Below the pieces are notes generated by a model. That model saw only the letters and a program-made list of their open reading frames with translations. It ran no database searches and was not told the DNA's origin. Positions 57,946-64,000 of a stretch of 64,000 bases of DNA are shown piece after piece. The stretch covers positions 450,060 through 514,059 of the forward strand of contig CAYMPH010000001.1 in the NCBI GenBank assembly GCA_964392365.1, in the 5' to 3' direction. The position numbers and the translations under genes were made by a program. How positions within the stretch are numbered: position 1 is the stretch's first letter; every line of letters starts with the position of its first letter. This stretch comes from CAYMPH01 sp964392365 (GTDB taxonomy: Bacteria > Spirochaetota > UBA4802 > UBA5550).

Positions 57946-59199
57946 TCAGTAAAGTTCATATTTTTTCTGAATCTTTTTGAATTTTTCTAGCTCTGGCGAT
58001 ATCTCATTAAAATATTCTCTATAGTCTTTTCCTGAATCAATAAAAGTCCTGAATTTATCAGTGCCTGCAAGATTATCAATTGAATAAAAGTTTTTGTGGG
58101 ATTCCCATTTTATCTGCGGATAATTTTTTATAAGTTTGCTGATGATTTTATATGCGGTTTCTGTAGGGCTGAAATCACCGCCTGTGTAAAAAATCTGTGT
58201 TCCGCCGCAGAGTTCCCCTTTGTATTTGCTGAAAGTAGGACTGAAATAAACAGGCATGAATTTAAAATTTTTTAATCCGATCGATTCAAGCTCAGCAGTT
58301 AATTTTACCGGATCTATCCACGGGGCTCCTATATACTCAAATGGTTTTGCGGTTCCGCGTCCTATGGAAAAATTAATTCCTTCAAGAAGAACAATTGATG
58401 TATATACAATTGCAGATTCATAAGTAGGCAGATTGGGAGATGGAAGAACCCAGGGAAGGCCTGTCTCATTAAATTTCATTCCGCTTGAAAAGCCTTTCAG
58501 TTTTATAACATTAATTTTTAATTTTTTACCGAATTCAGTTTTGTAATAAAGAGCGGATTCACCCAATGTCATATTGTATATGAATGGAGCAGGAAATTCG
58601 GCAATGAGTCTGCTTCTGAATTTCTGATCAAGATACGCTCCATCTGTTTTTAAAAAGGAAATGGGGTTCGGTCTGTCGAGAATAACAAGCTCCTTTCCGC
58701 TTCCGTCCATTGCATCAATAATAGTTTTTAAATTGCTGATGTATGTATAGCATCTCATGCCCATATCCTGAATATCAAAAAAAACACAATCCGCATCTTC
58801 GATCAGAGTTTTAAGAGAATCAGAATTCAGTTTGTGCATGTTGTATATTTTCAGATTAAAATTTGTATCTTCAAAATATGGATTTGAATCAAAGTCATTC
58901 TGATTCCCATACAGGCCGTGTTCCGGAGCTAAGGCGTTTTCAATAATAATCCCGCTTTTCCGTAAAAGAATAATATTCTGGGTTAAATTCGAATTTACAC
59001 CGGAATGATTTGTTGCTATAAGAATTTTTTTATTCTTATATTTTCCGGAACAGCATTCCAGAAAATTCTCGAGTCCGGTTTTTATCCGCGGGCTACCGGC
59101 GTTAAGGTTGTAGGTTACTTTCGTAGATGCACAGGAGACTGCAATAAATATAATCAGCGAATGCAGAACAATTTTAAAATAAATTTTTTTTCTTTTCAT
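57946..59199 (-). CDS. DUF1343/NamZ-like lipoprotein
   Basis: The 417-aa product has a lipoprotein signal (HSLIIFIAVSCAS, Cys at about 23) and the DUF1343 signatures LAPEHGLYG, FFDIQDMGMRCYTYI and LVILDRPNPI. One family member, NamZ, is an exo-N-acetylmuramidase, so a role in cell-wall muropeptide recycling is likely. The catalytic residues of NamZ cannot be checked from memory. It is followed by a divergent ABC/oligopeptide gene group. Confidence 0.85.
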   Translation of the reverse strand: MKRKKIYFKIVLHSLIIFIAVSCASTKVTYNLNAGSPRIKTGLENFLECCSGKYKNKKILIATNHSGVNSNLTQNIILLRKSGIIIENALAPEHGLYGNQNDFDSNPYFEDTNFNLKIYNMHKLNSDSLKTLIEDADCVFFDIQDMGMRCYTYISNLKTIIDAMDGSGKELVILDRPNPISFLKTDGAYLDQKFRSRLIAEFPAPFIYNMTLGESALYYKTEFGKKLKINVIKLKGFSSGMKFNETGLPWVLPSPNLPTYESAIVYTSIVLLEGINFSIGRGTAKPFEYIGAPWIDPVKLTAELESIGLKNFKFMPVYFSPTFSKYKGELCGGTQIFYTGGDFSPTETAYKIISKLIKNYPQIKWESHKNFYSIDNLAGTDKFRTFIDSGKDYREYFNEISPELEKFKKIQKKYELY

Positions 59200-59301
59200 A
59201 GGTAAACATCTTTTATTATTTATTTTTTAGTCAAGGTTTTTCATTAATTATTGAATAAGTTTTTTTATTGACATGCCCGGTATATCAATAAACTTATCGG
59301 C

Positions 59302-59583
59302 ATGCAAAGAGAAATAGTTTTTGATAAAATGGAAGAATTTATAAGCGAGCTGAACTCAATCGGTGTAAAAAAAATCGCTTTTGCAACAACAAATGAAAAG
59401 CGTCCTGTGAAAACAGAACCCGGGCAGATCGGTGCAATTCATGTTAAAAAGCTTGAGCTGCTTGCATATAAAAATTCTACAATTTATAAGTTTTTAATGG
59501 ATGAGCCGGATTTTAATGAAATACAAAACTCTCTTGAAAGCCGTGGTTTTTTAATTAAGAAAGCCAACAGGAATATCACATGA
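59302..59583 (+). CDS. Unknown 93-aa protein before oppD
   Basis: The small, charged product (REIVFDKMEEFISELNSIGVK, KLELLAYKNSTIY, LESRGFLIKKANRN) has no family I recognise. It overlaps the oppD start by 4 bases, so the two are coupled. A TTGACA lies at 59268..59273, with a poor -10 near 59291, so transcription would start close to the ATG; the start could be leaderless. Confidence 0.5.
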   Translation: MQREIVFDKMEEFISELNSIGVKKIAFATTNEKRPVKTEPGQIGAIHVKKLELLAYKNSTIYKFLMDEPDFNEIQNSLESRGFLIKKANRNIT

Positions 59584-60554
59584 GCTCCCCAAGCCCTATT
59601 CTTTCTGTCCGGAATTTAAAGGTAAATTTTAATCTTCCCCATGAAACTGTACGTGCAGTCCGTGGGGTTTCTTTTGATATGAATTCCGGAAAGACTCTCG
59701 GTCTGGTAGGCGAATCCGGATGCGGAAAATCTGTAACTGCTTTTTCAATTCTCAAACTCGTATCAACGCCCGGTGAAATTATTCAAGGTGAAATCTTCTA
59801 TAAAGGGGCTGATATTTTAAAAGCAGACGATAATGAAATAAGAAAAATCAGGGGAAAGGAAATTGCAATGATTTTTCAGGAGCCTATGACTTCCCTGAAC
59901 CCTGTATTTTCTGCCGGGTATCAGATAAGTGAAAGTCTTATGCTGCATCTCGGCATGACAAAGAAGGAAGCGCGGGAAAAATCTGTTGAACTTCTTAAGT
60001 CTGTTGGGATTCCCAATCCCGGGAAAAGATTTGATTCATATCCGCACGAATTCTCAGGCGGAATGAGGCAGCGCATTATGATTGCAATGGCTCTAGCCGC
60101 TTCTCCAAAGATGCTGATAGCTGACGAGCCCACTACTGCTCTTGATGTTACAATACAATCGCAGATACTCGATCTGTTATTGAAAATTCAGGAAGATATG
60201 GGAATGTCTCTTCTGATTATAACGCATAATCTCGGTGTTGTATCAGGCATTGCAGACGATATCGCTATCATGTATGCAGGTGAAATTATAGAGTCTGGCC
60301 CTGCAGAGGAGGTTTTTAAAAATCCTGTTCACCCCTATACAATCGGTCTTTTCAATGCAGTTCCTAAAATAGGTGATTTCAAGGAAACTCTGCAGACAAT
60401 TCCAGGCACAGTGCCGTCCATAACATATGATATAACAGGATGCCCTTTTCATCCAAGATGTCCAATAGGTTCTGATGATTGTTTAAAATCAGAAATTCAA
60501 TACACCGGGACTGAAACTCATAAAATAAAATGTCTCAAAGCTCAGATTTCATAA
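59580..60554 (+). CDS. Oligopeptide/dipeptide ABC ATPase (OppD/DppD type)
   Basis: The 324-aa protein has Walker A GESGCGKSV, signature FSGGMRQRIM, Walker B LIADEPTTALD and the C-terminal Cys-rich OppD motif GCPFHPRCP...C. It powers peptide import through OppB/C permeases with OppF as partner. None of those genes is within the remaining 3.4 kb downstream, so this OppD is either an orphan here or its partners lie elsewhere. Confidence 0.9.
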   Translation: MSSPSPILSVRNLKVNFNLPHETVRAVRGVSFDMNSGKTLGLVGESGCGKSVTAFSILKLVSTPGEIIQGEIFYKGADILKADDNEIRKIRGKEIAMIFQEPMTSLNPVFSAGYQISESLMLHLGMTKKEAREKSVELLKSVGIPNPGKRFDSYPHEFSGGMRQRIMIAMALAASPKMLIADEPTTALDVTIQSQILDLLLKIQEDMGMSLLIITHNLGVVSGIADDIAIMYAGEIIESGPAEEVFKNPVHPYTIGLFNAVPKIGDFKETLQTIPGTVPSITYDITGCPFHPRCPIGSDDCLKSEIQYTGTETHKIKCLKAQIS

Positions 60555-60605
60555 GTTCTGTTCTTATTGATTATTTTTAAAGACAATAAATTAATTTTGC
60601 TGCTG

Positions 60606-60636
60606 ATCTCAATTTTTTAATTGAGATATTCTTTTT
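60606..60636 (+). terminator. Intrinsic terminator after oppD
   Basis: ATCTCAATT (60606..60614) pairs with AATTGAGAT (60619..60627) over four Ts, followed by ATTCTTTTT. Confidence 0.75.
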
Positions 60637-60715
60637 AATATAAAAATTTTGAATGATATCTTAAAATACCATTTAATTCAATCCATTCATTGGGATTGAA
60701 TGTGCAGGGTTAAAA

Positions 60716-62515
60716 TTGATAAACAGAACAATTGATAAACTGCTTTACAGGTATGACTCTTCAAGCTATACCGTTAAAAACAGAGCCCGCTTTTTACTTT
60801 TTTCTATAGTTTTACTGCTGTCAGTAACATCAATATTATTGGTATCACAATCATACGTTAATCTTCATAATCCGGCATATAATTACAAAATCCAATTGAA
60901 GATAGTCGGGCCTCTTGTAATTGCTTTTATATTGGATATTTTTCTTCTGATTCTTCTGGTCAAAGGTTATTTCTCAATAACAGGTAATATTCTGCTTATT
61001 ATCTGCCAAACAGGAGTATGGACAGTAATGTATCTCTCAAAAGGAGAGCAAATAGTACGTATTGATACCATAGTTCTTATAGCCGCAACCCTATCTATGA
61101 TGCCGATTATTATAAATAGGAGGAAAAAATTATTTATTATTTATACTGTATTAAACATTGCAGTTCTTTTTATATTTGTATGGCTTTATAAGAATGAGCT
61201 GAATCTGACAGAAGCCTCAACAACTGATTATCTGACTGACAACACTATTGCGTTTTTATTTATCGGGATAATAGCTTATACTATATATTCCATCAATTTT
61301 AAAGCACTTGAAAAAGCAGAAAGTGAAATAGTTGAAAGAGAAAAAGTGGAGGATCAGAGAAACAAGCTGCAGATGCAGCTTCTCCAATCGCAAAAACTTG
61401 AATCTATTGGACTACTGGCCGGAGGTGTAGCCCACGATTTTAATAACATGCTTGCAGCTGTTCAGGGTTTTGCTGAACTTGCAAAGACTGGTATTGAAGA
61501 AAAAAATAATGTGAAATCAGAAATTGATGAAATAATAAAAGCATCAAAAAAAGCAAGAGATCTTACGCAGCAGCTCCTAGCTTTTGCACGAATTCAGCCT
61601 CTTAATATGAAAAAAATAAATATCAATGCAATTATAAATGACTTTACCGGCATGCTCTCAAGGACGTTACGAGAAAATATTGTAATACAAAACAATCTTT
61701 GTGAAAAGTCCTGTTTAATTGAAGGTGATCCGATACAGATTGAACAGATATTATTGAATTTAGCACTCAACTCGCAGGATGCAATGCCATACGGCGGTAC
61801 AATTATTATTGAAACAAAGATAGTAACTGTGGATGAAAATTTTGTGGATAAATTTGAAAATATAATTCCCGGACAGTATATTCTGATTTCTATAAGTGAC
61901 AGCGGTTCAGGTGTTGATTCCGGTATTATTGATAAAATATTCGATCCTTTTTACACTACAAAAGATATCGGAAAAGGAACAGGCCTGGGACTTTCAACAG
62001 TTTACGGCATAGTAAAACAGCATAAAGGGATGATTCATCTTTACAGTGAAAAAGACAATGGTGCTATTTTCAAAATATATCTTCCCGTGATTGAGGGTTC
62101 GCCAGATGAAAATGATCTTCCTTCTGAAAAATTAAAGTCTGTAAAAGGTGACGAAACAATTCTTGCTGTGGAGGATAATCCGGAAGTTAGAAATCTTCTG
62201 GAAACAATATTAACGAAAAACGGATATAACACTTTAATTGCAGAGAATGCGAAAACAGCTCTGACTATAGCGTCAGCTTATGAAGGATTTATCCATCTGC
62301 TGATTACTGATGTGATTATACCGGATATGAATGGAATGCAGCTTTATAATAAAATCAGTGAATTAAGACCGGATATCAAGATTATTTATATTTCAGGGTA
62401 TACATCTAATGTAATTGCCCATAATGGAAAACTTGACGATGGAATAAATTTTATTCAGAAACCGTTTTCTATCTCGGATTTTACAAGAAAAGTAAGAGAC
62501 GTACTTGATTATTAA
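60716..62515 (+). CDS. Hybrid histidine kinase with receiver
   Basis: The 599-aa protein starts at a TTG (AGGG upstream); no closer ATG is in frame. It has six membrane helices (about 25-205), a coiled linker, a HisKA domain with phospho-His near residue 240 (GGVAHDFNN), an ATPase with N-box NLALNSQDAMP and G-box GKGTGLGL, and a C-terminal receiver with acceptor Asp near residue 531 (LITDVIIPDMNGMQLY). The sensor domain is membrane-embedded. The target is unknown; no response regulator is next to it. Confidence 0.9.
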   Translation: MINRTIDKLLYRYDSSSYTVKNRARFLLFSIVLLLSVTSILLVSQSYVNLHNPAYNYKIQLKIVGPLVIAFILDIFLLILLVKGYFSITGNILLIICQTGVWTVMYLSKGEQIVRIDTIVLIAATLSMMPIIINRRKKLFIIYTVLNIAVLFIFVWLYKNELNLTEASTTDYLTDNTIAFLFIGIIAYTIYSINFKALEKAESEIVEREKVEDQRNKLQMQLLQSQKLESIGLLAGGVAHDFNNMLAAVQGFAELAKTGIEEKNNVKSEIDEIIKASKKARDLTQQLLAFARIQPLNMKKININAIINDFTGMLSRTLRENIVIQNNLCEKSCLIEGDPIQIEQILLNLALNSQDAMPYGGTIIIETKIVTVDENFVDKFENIIPGQYILISISDSGSGVDSGIIDKIFDPFYTTKDIGKGTGLGLSTVYGIVKQHKGMIHLYSEKDNGAIFKIYLPVIEGSPDENDLPSEKLKSVKGDETILAVEDNPEVRNLLETILTKNGYNTLIAENAKTALTIASAYEGFIHLLITDVIIPDMNGMQLYNKISELRPDIKIIYISGYTSNVIAHNGKLDDGINFIQKPFSISDFTRKVRDVLDY

Positions 62516-62589
62516 AAACTTTAGTTTGTCTTTTTTTTTCATCAAATAATGCTGAAATTAATCCGTTAAAGCAATTTTGGAGGAAATTT

Positions 62590-63453
62590 ATGAAAAAATG
62601 TTTAATTATATATTATTCTCAAAGCGGCACAACTGAAAAGATTGCTGAACAGATTTCTTCGGGCTTAAAATCAAAATACAAAGTGACTTCAATAAATATT
62701 AGAGATGCTAAACCTGAAAATATTGGAGACTTTGATCTTATCGGTATCGGATCTCCGGTGTATTTTTTCAGGCCGGTCTATGTAATTTTAAATTTTATTA
62801 AAGGCTTACCGCAATTAGGGAATATTCCTTTTTTTGTTTTTTTATTGTATGGAACTCACTATTTCAATGCATATAAATATATTGAAAAAATAATAAAAAG
62901 AAAAGGAGGAAATATAATAGGGTATAATAATTTTAAAGGAGAAGATCTTTTCTTAGGTTATTTAAAAAGAGGTTTTCTTTTTTCCCCTGATAGCCCGAAG
63001 AATAATGATTTAGCAAGAGCAGAAAAATTCGGGTATGATATTATAGCCGCGGCAGAAAAAAAAATATCATATGCTCCGGAAGGCATTTCACATGCGGGTT
63101 TTATATATGCATTAGAAAGACTGATTTTAACACAGTGGCTGACGAATAATGTTTACAGCAGATTTTTCAAGGCTGATAAAAATAAATGCGATAGTTGCGG
63201 TATTTGTATAAAAGTCTGCCCATCGAATAATATTTCAAAGGATAAATCAGACAGAATATCATGGGGAAGGAATTGTCTGATCTGCCTCTCCTGTGGATTA
63301 AAATGTCCAAAAGACGCAATCACTTCACCGGCAGACTGGTTTATTATGAGGCCATTTTTATTTTATAATGTTCAAATGGGATCTCATGACCCATCTATTG
63401 AATTTGTAAAAGTAAAGATTGAAAAAGGGAAAGTAAAAAAAGTAAAAAGCTAA
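62590..63453 (+). CDS. Flavodoxin-ferredoxin fusion (EFR1-like)
   Basis: The 287-aa protein joins an N-terminal flavodoxin domain (LIIYYSQSGTTEKIAEQI; FDLIGIGSPVYFFRP) with two [4Fe-4S] motifs near residues 198-240 (CDSCGICIKVCP and CLICLSCGLKCP). This EFR1 layout is found in anaerobes and suggests electron bifurcation-like or low-potential transfer. The gap before the ATG has GGAGG 8 bases away. It is independent of neighbours. Confidence 0.85.
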   Translation: MKKCLIIYYSQSGTTEKIAEQISSGLKSKYKVTSINIRDAKPENIGDFDLIGIGSPVYFFRPVYVILNFIKGLPQLGNIPFFVFLLYGTHYFNAYKYIEKIIKRKGGNIIGYNNFKGEDLFLGYLKRGFLFSPDSPKNNDLARAEKFGYDIIAAAEKKISYAPEGISHAGFIYALERLILTQWLTNNVYSRFFKADKNKCDSCGICIKVCPSNNISKDKSDRISWGRNCLICLSCGLKCPKDAITSPADWFIMRPFLFYNVQMGSHDPSIEFVKVKIEKGKVKKVKS

Positions 63454-63466
63454 AGTGCTGCAAATC

Positions 63467-64000
63467 TCAAATTTCATAAGTCCTGTGGAGGTTTTTATAC
63501 GTAAGAGCTTCCAGAATATGTTTTTTTTCAATATTTTCTTTATCATCAAGATCAGCTATACTTCTTGCTGTTTTTAATATTTTGAAAAACACCCTCGCAC
63601 TGAGATTCATTTTATTTACTGCTGTTTCAAGAATTTTTTCTGAATCAGAATCAAGTGCGCAGAATTTAATAATTTCCTTCTGGGACATTCCTGAATTGAA
63701 TCTGGTTTTTGATCCGGCAAATCTTTTCTTCTGAATTTCTCTTGCTAGGATAATATTCTTTTTCATGGTTTCAGAAGAGCGCGCAGAAGTGCCATCAATA
63801 AGATTTTTATAAGGAATTCTGCTGACCAGAACTTCAATATCAATTCTATCAAGAACCGGGCCTGATATTTTCTGAAAGTATGACTGAATCTTCGAAGGCG
63901 AGCAGGTGCACTGAACTTCTTCATCAAAAAGAAAACCGCACTGGCATCTCTCCACCGCATTCCCCAATTTCTGCCTTTTTTCAGCCAATTTTCCAATACC
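63467..64000 (-). CDS. ComM/YifB Mg-chelatase-like protein, C-terminal part
   Basis: The frame is open to the window edge; 177 codons are visible. It shows the conserved C-terminal core CTCSPSKIQSYFQKISGPVLDRIDIEV and the ComM end domain (SGMSQKEIIKF, LSARVFFKILKTARSIADLD). ComM helicase-like AAA+ proteins assist homologous recombination in natural transformation. The segment before CQCGF (GNAVER) is unlike the usual AAMNPCPCG, and could be divergence or a frame disturbance near the edge. It converges with the EFR1 gene. Confidence 0.8.
   Translation of the reverse strand, partial: GIGKLAEKRQKLGNAVERCQCGFLFDEEVQCTCSPSKIQSYFQKISGPVLDRIDIEVLVSRIPYKNLIDGTSARSSETMKKNIILAREIQKKRFAGSKTRFNSGMSQKEIIKFCALDSDSEKILETAVNKMNLSARVFFKILKTARSIADLDDKENIEKKHILEALTYKNLHRTYEI

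Overview
The window looks like a chromosomal segment of a free-living, AT-rich spirochaete. The clearest marker is a periplasmic flagellin of the spirochaete FlaB type at 36056..36904: it is 282 aa and carries the spirochaetal middle segment MWFHMGPN. Many exported proteins, lipoproteins and outer-membrane barrels fit a diderm envelope. The exact genus cannot be told from this sequence.

Layout. 1..1813 (minus) is a ribH-nusB-TPR operon. 1900..2703 holds a RAYT-type transposase bracketed by short GGGGTCAGAGC repeats, which recur near 42.7, 50.4 and 52.0 kb. 2901..7165 has a cellulose-synthase-like glycosyltransferase, a tRNA-Val with an odd anticodon loop, a CsgG-like protein and a CrtI-like oxidoreductase. 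7272..10438 is the translation block thrS-infC-rpmI-rplT, with infC starting at ATT; a barrel protein follows. 11632..12761 is a coiled-coil/acidic protein with zapA. 13225..17030 is a tight four-gene cluster: lysine 2,3-aminomutase, two ATP-grasp ligases and a GNAT acetyltransferase. 17.3..22.5 kb contains envelope proteins, OmpA, a phasin-like protein and an ABC1 kinase. 22.6..29.9 kb has polA, an RsbU-type phosphatase, a 36-bp tandem repeat, a degenerate receiver protein, a tetrahaem cytochrome c and two small proteins.

30.0..36.9 kb carries tRNA-Leu, an ORF6N gene between two near-identical palindromes, two very small minus-strand genes with their own promoter, a ClpX-like ATPase without zinc finger, a ferredoxin, an M23 peptidase, a thioredoxin-like protein and flaB. 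37.2..42.6 kb carries a class A penicillin-binding protein, an isochorismatase-family enzyme, a GC-rich structured element, an exported flavodoxin and a CoA-transferase. 42.8..50.4 kb is one plus-strand cluster: TetR with an operator over its own promoter, two ICMT-like methyltransferases, a LolA-like protein, two FtsX-like permeases, an ABC ATPase and an outer-membrane barrel. Together these look like a regulated lipid or hydrophobic-compound modification and export machine. 50.5..52.1 kb has a BtrH-like pair between the short repeats. The rest holds a cysteine-cluster protein, an iron alcohol dehydrogenase, RluA, a TPR-transglutaminase, a NamZ-like lipoprotein, OppD, a hybrid histidine kinase, a flavodoxin-ferredoxin fusion and the C-terminal part of a ComM/YifB protein running off the edge.

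The best candidates for something not yet described are the lysine aminomutase/double ATP-grasp/GNAT cluster, the TetR-ICMT-LolA-ABC-barrel cluster, the GC-rich structured element near 40.55 kb, the mini-operon at 31.0..31.4 kb and a recurrent ACTATAATTC promoter-like motif upstream of four minus-strand genes.
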